A stretch of 64,000 bases of DNA from the NCBI RefSeq assembly GCF_032362555.1, contig NC_083526.1, forward strand, positions 7,522,001-7,586,000, written 5' to 3'. This DNA is from Amyelois transitella (taxonomy: Eukaryota > Arthropoda > Insecta > Lepidoptera > Pyralidae). This document shows, one piece after another, positions 11,162-23,800 of the stretch. Under the pieces are notes generated by a model that saw nothing but the letters and a program-made list of their open reading frames with translations, did no database searches and was not told the DNA's origin. The position numbers and the translations under genes were made by a program. Within the stretch, counting starts at the first letter, position 1. Every line of letters starts with the position of its first letter.

Positions 11162-11169
11162 TGACGTCA
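11162..11169. promoter_or_regulatory. Palindromic CRE (TGACGTCA) upstream of Rsod
   Basis: A perfect cAMP-response-element palindrome about 155 bases upstream of the Rsod start codon. Match seen; function inferred only. Confidence 0.35.
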
Positions 11170-11474
11170 TTAAGTACAGGTTCTACGCGAATTAATTTTT
11201 ATGTTTACAACGGATTGTGTACAAAACAAAACGTAAGGATAAGGCGTATCAAAGCTTAGGTAATAAGAATGACGACTATTAAACCTGCGTATGCGCAACT
11301 CACCGGAAGTTTGGTTATACTTTCTTGCTTTCCGCGTCTTGACATTGATTTGTAAGATTCCGTTAATAACTGAACTTATTCCGAATGCAACCTTTCAGTC
11401 TTCCATGACAGTCAGTTTATACGCAAAGCAGTTGGCTCTAACTCCCCCACAGCAGCCAAATGATTTCGCCAAAA

Positions 11475-11850
11475 AGCTTCGGTGGTCGAATCGGCAAGGT
11501 GCCCGATTAAAATACGTGTGGCGCAAAAAGACACAGGTTCAAATCCCACCCCGGCCATGAACCATCATGACTATTGTCAATGTTATGTATATTAGTTTGA
11601 ATATTAACCGATGCTCTTACGAGAAAACATCGTGAGGAAACATAGACATTCAGGCAAATGAATGTGTAACCACGGTTGATCCAATCGGGTTAGGTTTCTC
11701 TACATAGGTTGCGGACAACAGATGGGATTCGCTTCGTGTAAAAACCTGACTCACCTAATTCAGGGTCCAGGGTTAAAGGCATACCCCAGGCTCCTCTCCA
11801 GAGTGGTGAGGATGCAACTGGGACTAAAGCTAGTAGGAAAAAAATACTCC
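11475..11850 (+). repeat. tRNA-derived SINE, full length
   Basis: The head is tRNA-like: a degenerate A box around GGTCGAATCGG (11482-11492) and a B box GGTTCAAATCC (11536-11546) followed by CACCCCGGCC. The body carries GAAAACATCGTGAGGAAA, GATTCGCTTCGTGTAAAAAC and AGGATGCAACTGGGACTAAA, which recur in at least six other copies. This is a second SINE family, distinct from the TATG-tailed one. Confidence 0.85.
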
Positions 11851-13430
11851 TCCACAAAATGGCTTACAAATCTATGGCGACCCATTCGTTTATCAAGACA
11901 ACCCCAGAGTTGCTTGGTGTGGATTACAATGACCCTATTTCAGTGGCAGCTGACTCAGGCGCACCAAAATAACTAACGAGGCGGGCGGCGGCCAACAACA
12001 GTGAAACACGCTCCACAATTTTTAGATTATCTCTTTTGGCACAGTTAACTGATTTTTGAAGGAAATGGATGAGGTTGATTATTGGAATTCTGTTTTTAAA
12101 AAAAATATTAGGTATGTCACGTCTTTATTCTTTACAGGGTAGAAGGAGGATAGATCAGAGCTGGACGTCGCAACAAATGATTTGCGAGCTAATAGACTGA
12201 AATCTGAGGACGTCGGGAGGGTGCAAGGAACCTCGAGATTAAATATTTAAAGCGATGATCAACGAAAAATTGTGATTTGGATAATGACAGACTAGCGAAC
12301 CGCCTAAAATGAGAATCACAACTTTATTATCATTTCCCTTGATTGACATTTTACAAGAATATAAGCATGCGCCGTGTGGTTCCCCGCACTTTAGAATCGG
12401 AACATATCATCTTTTTCCTATGGATTACATCTTAAAAGGACACTCTCGTTTAGTTAATTAGTCTGGTAGACAAGAAAGAACATAATGTGTGCCATCTGCT
12501 TGTCTGGCCGTGCCGTTGTTAAAATCAATCAAGGAACAACTTAAAGCCTTTTATTTTAGCCGTAGACTAGCAACCGGTTACATTAAGACATTCAACTGAA
12601 CGTGGCCTTCGAGTTTATATTTTTATGTTACTGGCTCTGTCCTGTTCACGATTCACGTGTGTATATGTATAACCTAATCAGGAAAATTTTGTTATCCAGG
12701 ATACGAGTACATGCAATAACATTACAGCCTTTTACATGGCAAAACGAATAAGTTTCCAGAGGTGTTCCACAAGGGACTATTTTAGGTCCAAATCTATTTA
12801 TCGTGTGTATGCTCAGCCTTGTGGCGAAAATAAAATTAGTATAGGATCAGAATAGGAAGACACTGATATTGTTTGTGATTACATACATGCATATGCTATA
12901 CATACACATACATAAACCACGCCTCTTTCCCGGAGGGGTAGACAGAGACCACATCATCCTGGCATGTGGGGCTCTGCCAGCACGGACAAAATATTTCCCT
13001 TGCTTTCTCGTGGGAATGGAATGGAATAAGAATAAGGCATTAATAATATCCACAATAGCGACGATGGATTCCGCACCCCATGACTGACAGGCCACGCCCA
13101 GCTGTTTGGCAGGTTGCTAGCCTATCGCCAAAATGAATATTTGTGATCGGTTTACAATAATCGACTTATGGTGTGTATTATCATAAAGAACTATCATCCT
13201 ACTGGCCAGGAACTTAAAGCCACATTGAATCATGGTTGCTGCACTAGGTGAAAGTGTATTCTCAAGTCGTCTCTTAAAACATTCACTGAAAAGAGATCGA
13301 GTGAACCTAATGCAAAGTGCCAATCACCACACAGCCCATGGATTCGGGCTTAAGACTCAAAAATTAAACGATCCAGGTGAGCAATCTATTTTTACCCTGA
13401 AACTGTCGAACAACGGCCGAGCCCACTAAG
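11851..13430. other. Intergenic stretch with decayed repeats
   Basis: Between the Rsod-side SINE and the Mlc2 promoter I see no gene. Degenerate TATG-SINE pieces lie at about 12290-12400 (minus), 12540-12670 (plus) and 13080-13150 (minus), and an inverted LINE tail at about 12895-12955 (CACGCCTCTTTCCCGGAGGG). The rest is unassigned. Confidence 0.6.
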
Positions 13431-13484
13431 AGAACATTTCGTACTGCTACGAATTCCTCGGGAACATATCTTATTTGTCGAACT

Positions 13485-13494
13485 AAATATGGAA
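13485..13494 (+). promoter_or_regulatory. CArG/MEF2-like element upstream of Mlc2
   Basis: CTAAATATGG, about 135 bases before the Mlc2 start codon, is one base off the CArG box and resembles an A/T-rich MEF2 site. Such sites are common in muscle gene promoters. No clear TATA box was found. Assignment is speculative. Confidence 0.25.
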
Positions 13495-13627
13495 TCGTGC
13501 GCAGCGAGTAGTGGGGACCGGGAGTGGGGAGAAACTCCTGGATCTCGGAGAGGGAGCGACACCTCGGAGTCAGGGTGGGACTGCCGAGCGGTACAGTCTC
13601 TCCTTCGTCGATAGTCCAACAAACACA

Positions 13628-16052
13628 ATGGTAAGTTAAGTGACAGTGATGTGAAGTGATGATGGTTTTGATGAAGAACAACGAGACAGTTCCGATCGAA
13701 ACGCGTCAGTTTTAAACGGTGATGATGAAGTTAGTGATGTTAATGAGTGTTATCGCGAAGATAATGTAAATGCATTTGAAATTGTTGTTGGTGGTCCTAT
13801 TGATCGTGATGTCCAATAGAAAAGCAATGATTTTGTTATGAATGAAATTTTGAATTGCTACGCGAAGATCGTAAACACTTTTGCGTTTTTAAAGTAATTA
13901 CATTTAAATCAAATTACCAATTTCAATAGAAAGTAACTTCAAATAAAACTAAAATAAACGTATAATTTATATCTGAAAATCTTAATCCTGAAGATCTGAA
14001 AGAAACAAATAAAGAAACATATTAAATTTAAAGTTGCCAGTAGCAAAGTAAAAGAACGTATCTCAACTGTAAAATAAAGTTTAAGTAGCGAAATTTACAT
14101 AATCCGAACAATTTGAAACAATACAGTCAGTAAATGAAGATGCACTTCCAACCCTTAATATAGATCATAAAAGTTAACATACCGGTAATGTAACCATTCC
14201 ACGAACAGAAACTAGTAAATCAATTACATCAACTAATGAATCGAAATGTTCGCTCGGTGAAATGGGAGCAGTTACCAAATGGAGATCTATAAATAATTAA
14301 TTCACGTAACATTTGGCGCGATGTAAACGGACGCCGAATTGTGCACTAAAAATAGCGGCGCCTGCGCCACGCCTTAGCTGGAAGCAAGTGCTGAAATGTT
14401 CCCAAATTGGAGACAGAAATAGAATCAGCGTTCGATAATGACGATCAAAGCGTGGTAGCCTTCAATATCTTTAATTATAATAATTTAACTTTTTTTTTTC
14501 AAACATAATGAATGAACCTGTTTGCAATTTTAAAAAATAAATTGGAATAGTTACCTACAATCTTACATAATTTAATAAATGATACAAATATCATAATTGA
14601 TGAAACAGAAAATATGTGAAAATCTAGAAAAAAATAATCTCAAGAAGTTTTGAACATTCCTATGTAATTCGAACTCTAAGCTTTGTTGACCAATAAATAA
14701 AATACTTCAATAGTAACTAGGATCTGCATCATTATAATAAATCACTGAACTTCTAAATTGGAGAAGTAATTTAATACTTTGCATTTTATCGCCGTACGTG
14801 AACCTTGATATCTCTTAGAATTAATACAACTACTAGTTTACTAAACTAATAAAAATTCAGTGGCGCTAACAAGTGATAACTTTCAGGCGGATAAGGACAA
14901 GAAAGTAAAGAAGAAGAAGGCGAAGGAAGATGCGCCCGCAGAAGAGGCTCCAGCTGCGGCGCCCGCTGCGCCCGCGTCGGGTGGCGGAAGCGATAGGCAA
15001 TCCTCTCGCGGAAGCCGCAAGGCCAAGCGCACAGGCTCCAATGTCTTCTCCATGTTCACACAGAAGCAGGTCGCCGAATTCAAGGAGGTTGGTATAGAAA
15101 TTTTCATCTTCAACAACTAAGACTTCTTATCAAAGAATGAGTTTCAAGTCTATTTTGATGTGTAAAAGGATGAAGGATATTTTTTCAATTCATCAGAATA
15201 AACTTGTAAATCTGACCCTAAAGTTCATACAGATATGAACTTTTGTACCACTCAAGTAATGAAGTCAAGTAATGAATCATAAATACCCATCTATTACAAC
15301 CATCTTTTTCTCTTTTTTTTTTGTTCACGTTGTCACAACTACAACCGAAATCTTTCAGTATTTTCTGCTCGTCTAGCCGAAAATCTTGATGGATGTGTCA
15401 GTCCATCTATTTTATAATCATTGGTATTAAAAGCCAGTACGAGTACACACATTTTATAGTTTGGCTCAAATCTATAATTTGATCACAAAACTAGGTCAAC
15501 AATTCCCCCATTGTCCACGTTTCGCCGGAATCGTGTCATTGTGTCATCTGTTTAGCTCGTGCCCGACCGATGTTTAGTAAACTGGCCGTGTTGTGATTAC
15601 AGCAATGTCTGACTTGTGACTATTGTTTCCAGGCCTTCCAGCTAATGGACCACGACAAGGACGGCATCATCGGCAAGAACGACCTCCGCGCCACCTTCGA
15701 CTCGCTCGGCAGGCTCGCCTCCGAGAAGGAGCTGGACGAGATGGTGAACGAGGCCCCCGGCCCGATCAACTTCACCCAGCTCCTCACCCTCTTCGCGAGC
15801 CGCATGTCCGGCGGTTCCGATGAGGATGATGTCGTCATCAACGCTTTCAAGACCTTCGACGAGGAAGGCAAGATCGACTCCGAGAGATTGAGGCACGCGC
15901 TCATGACCTGGGGCGACAAGTTCTCCGCCGAGGAGGTCGACGAGGCGTACGACCAGATGGACATCGACGACAAGGGCTTCATTGACACCACCAAGCTCAT
16001 CAGCATGCTCACCGCCAGCGCTGAGGAAGAGGAAGGCGGTGAAGCCGCGTAA
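13628..16052 (+). CDS. Mlc2: Myosin regulatory light chain 2 (muscle)
   Basis: Three coding exons: 13628-13630 (the ATG alone, followed by GTAAGT), 14887-15087 and 15633-16052, total 207 residues. The product binds the neck of myosin II heavy chain and tunes contraction in muscle. The N-terminal extension is Lys/Ala/Pro-rich (KKKKAKED, then APAAAP), as in insect flight-muscle forms. The kinase-target region reads KRTGSNVF, placing Ser52 where the conserved RLC phosphoserine lies, while the adjacent threonine-equivalent position is glycine. The first EF-hand loop (residues 74-85, DHDKDGIIGKND) keeps acidic residues at the coordinating positions and so should bind Ca/Mg. Later EF-hands (around DEEGKIDSE and DIDDKGFID) are degenerate. 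Exon 3 is strikingly GC-rich at third positions compared with its AT-rich introns. A polyadenylation signal AATAAA lies at 16288-16293. Confidence 0.96.
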
Positions 16053-16287
16053 AAGTTCCAACTGTAAAGGTCTGAAGCCAGCAGTCGCCGCCCGACCGGG
16101 GTCTACCACGGATTCGCCAACACCCGAACCGTTTACACTTATTTATATAATTTATTGTTTCCATTTTTTTATTTATATATAATGAAAATATAGTTCTACT
16201 ATTACCAACTCGTGTAGTACTATCCCCATCGTGAAATGTGACCCGCAAGACATATATTTTGTAAAGAATACTATGTATTCGGTTTTT

Positions 16288-16293
16288 AATAAA
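16288..16293 (+). terminator. Mlc2 polyadenylation signal
   Basis: AATAAA about 235 bases after the stop codon, within an AT-rich 3' UTR. Confidence 0.7.
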
Positions 16294-16299
16294 GTTTAA

Positions 16300-17890
16300 A
16301 TCAAGTCTGATTATAGTTAAATATGGCGCAGAGGCCATTACGACAACATGATTTTTATCATTACACACATGCACCTTACTACACTGGAACCCTCCTCAAA
16401 GAATTCGTATTACAATATTATATATTATTTTACAACATTATACTTACCTCCTCATATAATCAGAATTAAAAGACATATAAAAATGCTATGACAATAACAA
16501 GGTTCAACAAATAACCAGGCCATAATTAAACTTTTAGAGCAAAAGTTGTCATAAATATCCATGCCATCCCGGGTCTCATCACCATTCCTCACCAGAGTAG
16601 TGAGAAGGATGGAGAAGTGATAATATCATACATACATATTACTTGCGGGGTAGACAGAGCCAACAGTCTTGAATAAAATTGAATATGGCTTTATACTGGA
16701 ATTGAGATTCAAATAGTGACATAATATCATAAAACCAACAGATAGTCACGCTGGCTAAACATACACGCAAAGAAAAGCTTTATATCTAAATCGCGCAAGC
16801 AAATATTACACGGACTGGAGCATATATACAAGCTCCGACAGAACAATGTCGGAGCCGCGGTTCCCCAGGCGTAACACCTAGCCACCCGCTACAAGCAATG
16901 ACTTTATACTGAGTAATATCCATCACTTTGAGGGCTTACCAATGAAGTAAAAATATTCTAACTTCAAACGGTAAGGAAAAATATTCTGAGAACACAGACA
17001 CATCAGATAAACTGTACATGAATTAGTCACCATTATTAATATGAGTTAGGTTCAGACGGGAGTCGCTTCGAGTGAAAACCGGACTTTACCCAAACCAGAG
17101 TCATAGTCTTCGCGCATCCCAGGCCGGCTCCAGAGAGCTGAAAAGGATGAACGGATCCACCGTATGGGTTTATACCATACTACTACTAAAAGAAAAATTC
17201 GATTGTTTCCACACACTGGCATCCTAATTGAATCAACGCCAAGAAAAAAACTCGCTCGAAATAATATAAACCTTATAAACGATTGCAGAAATACAATAGA
17301 ATTTGAAAAGCTACCTGTGGTGTGTGTTCTCCGCTAGGTACTCTAAAACTACGAAATGGGAGTTATTTGTTTTGTTTGTTTTATTTAATTTTGGAACATG
17401 TGTGTAGATTTTTAATTTACAATAAAAATAGTAAATGAAAAAGTATGCAGCTAGGGTTCGTTGCAAATGGAAAGATGTAGTCTCGGCCTACCTTTCCGAG
17501 AAAGAAAGAGGAGTGATATTATGTATTTTTTATGTAGGCCAATTGTTTACCGTATTATCTTTGCGGACAAAACCAAATCGTGACGGACTTTTTGGCGGGA
17601 ACTCGAACATCATGATGTTGTATTTTTTTTTGTCACTGTAGACAGAGTAATTCATTTTGAGTAACATATATAAGCAAACCCTAATTGTTTTAAATCTGTG
17701 GAGAAAAGGCAAAGTAAAGCACCCACAACTATTACTCCTAGAAGTTAGATTGCCACAAACAAGAAAGAAAGAAAGAATGACAAATTAGACCAAAACGGCC
17801 GACAGATTGACACTGACGTAATTTTGACATTTGATGTAAATCGACTGTTTATTTGTTGTTGTTCACCGATTTTCAATTTATCTAAATTTT
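16300..17890. other. Intergenic stretch between Mlc2 and the FERRY3 homologue
   Basis: No gene seen. It holds a partial minus TATG-SINE (about 16627-16730), a partial LTR of the TGTGGCGACA family (about 16795-16896, with GGAGCCGCGGTTCCCCAGGC), a tRNA-SINE 3' part (about 17040-17160) and a degenerate LINE tail (about 17440-17530). Confidence 0.6.
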
Positions 17891-17898
17891 ATTAAAAA

Positions 17899-20800
17899 AT
17901 GAGCATAGAAGTCGCTCATACTCTCACTAAGAACTTCAAATATTCATTCCCGACATGCACAAACGAAGAGATCCTTTTCAAACTGGATGTTCCCGTGGAA
18001 ATCCCGTATTCCGGCTGCACTCGGGAGTTGGTTCAGCGGGTCATCAATATGTTTCATATTCCCGTGTATTTGGAAGATGGTGAGGTCCTACATTAAGTAG
18101 TAAGCCTTATAAATAGTATACTTGATTGGACATTCGTGTAAATATTTTTAATGCCGATTGGAATAAGTTTAAAATGAAAGGAATTGTGACACAACTTTGC
18201 ATAGAACCACCCACTTTACATTACATTCGAGACCAATCGTCAACAGCCTTTTTCTTGTAATCTTAGCTTAGACGATTTACTTTTAGTAACAGTAAATATA
18301 TGATTTAAAAAGATAGGTACGGGTTGGATTTTGTTGCCAAATTCTCTATCTTATAAAGTCTGAAAATCTTACTTTATTCCAGATTTTATTAATTTTAAGA
18401 GAAATAAGTATCTGAATGAACAAAGAATGCATGTGTCTATAGCTATTTCTATATTAATTATAGATATGACAAAATATATATTAAATTTCAGAGCTAAATG
18501 AAAAGTTGGCAGAATTTGTAGCCACCGAGACTAAAAACTTTCACAATGATCGGGACGAGAAACTGATCAACCAATTGAAGAACAGTGAGCTCAACGTAGA
18601 TGGCATTGTCAAGAACTGGGAGAAGATGTTCAAAGAGAATGTCATGGAGTTTGCCGAGCAGAAGGGAACTTCTGATGAGGAGGTATACATGTGTTGAGTT
18701 ATTATAATATTGTAATTCTAATTTGTCCTCAAAATTGTGAGACAGTTTGTAGTAGACAACTACATATAAATATCAATAATCAGATTATTTATTTGCATAA
18801 GTCTTCTTCTTGCATAAGTATTACTCCTGTAAGGAGGTAGACACAGCTCACAATCTTGAAAAGAATTGAAGGCTTTGTTCAGCAGTATAGCTTAATGATG
18901 GAATTGAGAAACCCAAGTATATAAGCTGTTCTCTTAGTCGCCTTTTACGACATCCATGGGAGAGAGTTAAAGTGGTCCTATTTTTTTTTCTATTGGTGCC
19001 TATACCACACGGTGCAACTAAACTTTCTTGAGAATTATTCTAGACTCAAAATAATTGTTTCTCTGCAGGTATTTGCAGCTGCATACCACAAACTGGTACA
19101 TTCGCCCGCCTTGGAGACCATACTGCAAGTGGAGAACTCATACGCCAAGACCGTCTCCAGCATGCTGAAGAATAGAGATGAAGATGTGCAGAAGATGACA
19201 GAGAGGTGTTCTATCCTTACCCATTTTATCAAGAGAATATAATGTATGGGAGTTGCTTCGTGTAAAAACCTGACTCACCTAATATAAGAAAAATGGTCAA
19301 AGGCATACCCCAGGCTCCTCTCAAGAGTGGTGAGGATGCAAATGGGACTAAAGCCAGGAGGAGGAAGACACTCAAAAATTACATGGCCTAATTTGACTTC
19401 ATTAAAAATTTGTGATGCACAGAAGCGGTAAACGCAGCTACTATGTGTCAGAATTTTCTCATGGCAGGAAGTAATGTATATAAAAAAGCATATAGAGTGC
19501 TTGCCAGCTGCTTCGCTTCCAAGACAGATTGTAAAAGTCAATCATGGATACATACATGCAATCAAGTCTTTATCTCTTATGGAGTAGACAGAACCAATAG
19601 TCTTGCAAAGACCGAAAGGCCACATTCAGCTGTATGGCTTAATGATGGAATTGAGATTCAAATAGTTTGCTAACCCATTGCCCAAAAGAAGGATCCCAAG
19701 TTTATTAGCTTATGCGTTAGTCGCTTTTTACGACATCAGTGGGCAAAAAAAGTAGTAGTTATAATTATAACTTGAATAGAACCCATATCACTTAAATCTA
19801 ATTAGATTTAAGTGATGTGACGTCAATAAGTTCATTCAGTTCCAATTTTGAAAATAAACCTATTCTATAAAAAAGATGGAGAGGTTCTATTCAAATTGCC
19901 GGGAACGGTAAGGCCTATAAATTAAGGTTTCTGAACTTCAGTGTTGGGTTTACCTGTCACTTACTCTGAATGTCATTTTATCACAAAGACATCTAGAGTG
20001 ATCTTGTGACTATTGGCTCTGTCTACCCCACACATGATAAATGTATATATGTTTTTCTGTAGACAAACATCAGAAATGGAAGAAAACATGCGTCTACTCA
20101 ACACCACAGTCACAGAGGAAGACATAAACGAATTAGCTACTCGCCACTTCGAGGAACAGAGCCTAGTATGCGGGCGCTGGGGCTCGCAGATCGATGCTCT
20201 GTGCCAGACGCAGCGATCGCAGCACAGAGCATGGCTGATGACCACGCTGGACCAGTATCAGACTACAGCCGCTCTTAGCACACCCAGGTATGTGTACTGA
20301 GGAAATATACAACACGTGTGTCTTCATTTACAGCGCCATCTATACGATAGTAGCTTAACTACTAACTAACAGGTTAGAGTTTATTAACTTCCCAACAGAC
20401 TATTTTGGTATACTGATGATAGTAATGGTGGCGCATCAGTTTTTTTTATCAATTATCAAAACTTAATTTAGTGTATTATGAGAGAGAGAGAACATAATCC
20501 TTTTATATGAAACTCTTAAACAAAAATTTTGTGTTTGAGTAATATGCACTTTATTGCAACGTATCAAAGTCCAGTTTCAGGACATTTCAATTTTTTTGTT
20601 TTGTCTTACGGTGAGGGAAACATCGTGAGGAAACCTGCAAGTGGATGTGTAGCTATGATCGATACAATACAGTTTAAGTTCATCTGCATAAAGTGCTAAG
20701 GTCGGGAGTCGCTTCATGTAATAACTCAACCAATCCAGGATCCGTGCTCAAAGGTATACCCCGGAGCAGAGTGCAGTTTGTTACCGCTTCTTCTGCACTG

Positions 20801-23800
20801 ACGCCTTGGAAGCGGCAGTAAACTTAGTTTTAAGTAATTTATTTGACGTCAACCAATGTTGTTAAACCATACGTTTTGACAATTATTAAGCGATATGAAG
20901 TATCCTATAATAATGAAAAAAAATTTGAACAGAGTGGTGAGGATGCAACCGTGACTAAAGCCAAGAGGAAGAAGACGAATTTGTTACAATTCTGTCTCTA
21001 TAGATAATGATAGAGTGCATTAATGTCTTCAACGAGGTACTAAATATTTTATTTGGCAGCAACTCCCCGCTGGACACCTTCTGTCCAGAGCGGTCCCTGT
21101 CAGCGCCCGCGCCGCGCCTGGAGGAGAGTTTCACCATCCACCTGGGCAGCCAGCTCAAGCAGACCCACAACATCAGGATCGTGGCCTGCGACCTCCTGGA
21201 CCTGTGCAGGCTCGACCCCGACAAGTCAGTCAGTCAGCTACACTCGTTCTACGACAGCTTTACCGTTAAATTATGCAAAGATTTGAGGGAGTTATCACAC
21301 TTGTCCGTGTTATATGTACATATAGTCACGTCTATGTATATTCCTTGCGGGGAAGACAGAGCCGACAGTCTTGAAAAAACTGAAAGGCCATGTTCAGCTG
21401 TTTGGCTTAATAATAGAATTGAGATGCATCTAAGACATACATACATATGGTCACGTCTATATCCCTTGCGGGGTAGACAGAGCCAATAGTCTTGAAAAGA
21501 CTGAATGGCCACTACTATACAATTTGTAAGCCTATCCCTCAGTCGCCTTTTACGACATCCATGGGAAAGAGATGGAGTGGTCCTATTTTTTTTTTCTATT
21601 GGTGCCGGGAACCACACGGCACATGCATCTAAGACTCAAAATATAATAAAAAACGCCACGTTTTTAATTTTATTTTGAGTCTTAGATGCAGGGCGAGCGC
21701 TGATCAGTGCTCAGGCAGCTGAGAAGTTAAGTCCATTTTTGTAATCTCCGTACATCTTCCCCGCCGTGCCGTGTGGTTCCCGGCACCATTACAAAAAAGA
21801 ATAGGACCACTCCATCTCTTTCCCATGGATGTCGTAAAAGGCGACTAAGGGATAGGCTTACAAACTTGGGATTCCTCTTTTAGGCGATGGGCTGGCAACC
21901 TGTAACTATTTGAATCTCAATTCTATCACTAAGCCAAACAGCTGAGCGTGGCCTATCAGTCTTTTCAAGACTGGTGGCTTTGTCTACCCCGCTAGGGGTA
22001 TAGACGTGATCATATGTATGTATTTATGTATCTTCCCCGCCCCAGCCCAACAGAGCACATGCGTCGCCTTCAAACTTCACTCGGTCTCTATTCCACGGAG
22101 CTGTCGGCTGTGGTGCTATTAAGCTCGGCGCCGCCTGCGACCGCGGCGCCGCTCAAGGCCTTGCAAAGAGCCGCCGCAGCGTCGCCTGAGCATCACTTCG
22201 CGTCACTCGATCTGCAGCTTAAGGATATCGCTGAGAAGGTTAAGGAGCCGGTGAGTTGTTTATATAAATACTAGAGGCCGCCCGCGACTTCGTCCGCATG
22301 GAAACCCTATCAAACCCGCGGGAACTCTGGGATAAAAAGTAGCCTATGTGTTATTCTGGGTCTTCAGCTACCTACATACCAAATTTCATGGTAATCGGTT
22401 CAGTAGTTTTTGCGTGAAAGAGTAACAAACATCCATACAAACTTTCGCCTTTATAATAGTAGTAGGATGAAGTCTGATACTTTTTTGGCCAACTTAAATA
22501 ACACGTTAATTCGTTCTAGGACAGGGAATCTTCTTGTACCATTAGACTGCATAAAGAATCTACATGCCAATTAACAGGACCTAGATGTATTGGAATGTGT
22601 GTCAATATGAATCAGTCAGTCAGTTTCCTCATTTACATATTTAGAAGAAAATGATGGCAGCAGTAAAAAAGATAATAGCACCACTTTATCGTGTTCCCAT
22701 GGATGTTGCTAAAGGCGACTATGGGATAGGCTTATAAACTTGGGAGTCTTCTTTTAGGCAATGGGCTAACCTGTCACTAATTGAATCTCAATTCTATCAT
22801 AAAGCCAAACAGCTGAACGTGGCCTATCAGTCTCTTCAAGACTGTTGGCTCTGTATATCCTGCAAGGGATATAGGCGTGACTATATGTATGTATGATGTT
22901 ATTGTAAGGTCGGAGTGGGAAGACCTAGACGAACGTATCTTGATCAAATTAAGGACGTCCTGGCAAAGGGTCAGATCAAGAGTACCTACCCGAAACCTGT
23001 GTGGATGAAGCGAAGGAAGTATGCAGAGATCGTGGCAAGTGGAAAGAGGTAGTGTCTGCCTACCCCTCCGGGAAAGAGGCGTGATTTTATGTGTGTATAG
23101 CTTGTCTGTGGCACCGGAGGTCCCGGGTTCGAATCCCGGCCAGGGCATGATTAGAAAATAACTTTCTCTGATTGGCTTGGGTCTTGGATGTTCACCTATA
23201 TAAGTATCACTACATAGTATAAAACAAAGTCCCTATTTTAGTCTGTTTGTCTGTATGCTTAAATCTTTAAAATTACGTAACGGATTTTGATGCGGTTTTT
23301 TGTAACAGGTAGAGTGATTCAAGAGGAAGGTTTTTATGTATAATTTTTTCCGAATTTTGCACCCGTGCGAAGCCGGGGCGGGTCGCTAGTTTATTATAAA
23401 ATATAGTATCGTTGAGTTAGTATCTCGTAACACAAGTCTCGAACTTACTTCGAGGCTAACTCGATCAGTGTAATTTGTCCCGTATATATTTATATATTTA
23501 TGTATGTATGTATGATGTTATTTTTTTATTGACTTGAGGCGGAACAACGCAACTCGCAACGCGGCGACGGCAGGCGCGCGCGCGCAGCTCTGCAGCCGGG
23601 CGACGTGTACGTGACCACACACAGCAACCTCGGCGACGTGCATGTCGTCTTCCATCTCGTGGCTGACGACGACGGTAGTTACCATTGTTGTATTTAGTTC
23701 CCCTCCTCACCTTAGTCCCGGTTGCATTATCCCCACTCTGGAGAGCTTGGGGTATGCCTTTGCCTATGGATCTCAGATTAGGTGAGTCACACGAAGCGAC

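Noticed and set aside
11475-11570. Possible functional tRNA gene
   Set aside because: The tRNA-like head is diverged and the same body recurs in at least six places, so it is a SINE.
14860-15120. Alternative Mlc2 start extending exon 2 upstream (ALTSDNFQADKD)
   Set aside because: The upstream frame begins with GTG and includes the TTTCAG acceptor; the separate ATG exon at 13628-13630 followed by GTAAGT gives the expected MADKDKK start.
15642-16109. Minus-strand open frame opposite Mlc2
   Set aside because: Shadow of the GC-rich third positions in Mlc2 exon 3, whose EF-hand protein is unmistakable.
23100-23150. Possible tRNA gene (GGGTTCGAATCCCGGCC)
   Set aside because: Only the T-arm and B box are visible; no acceptor stem, D-arm or anticodon arm, and it continues into SINE-like sequence.
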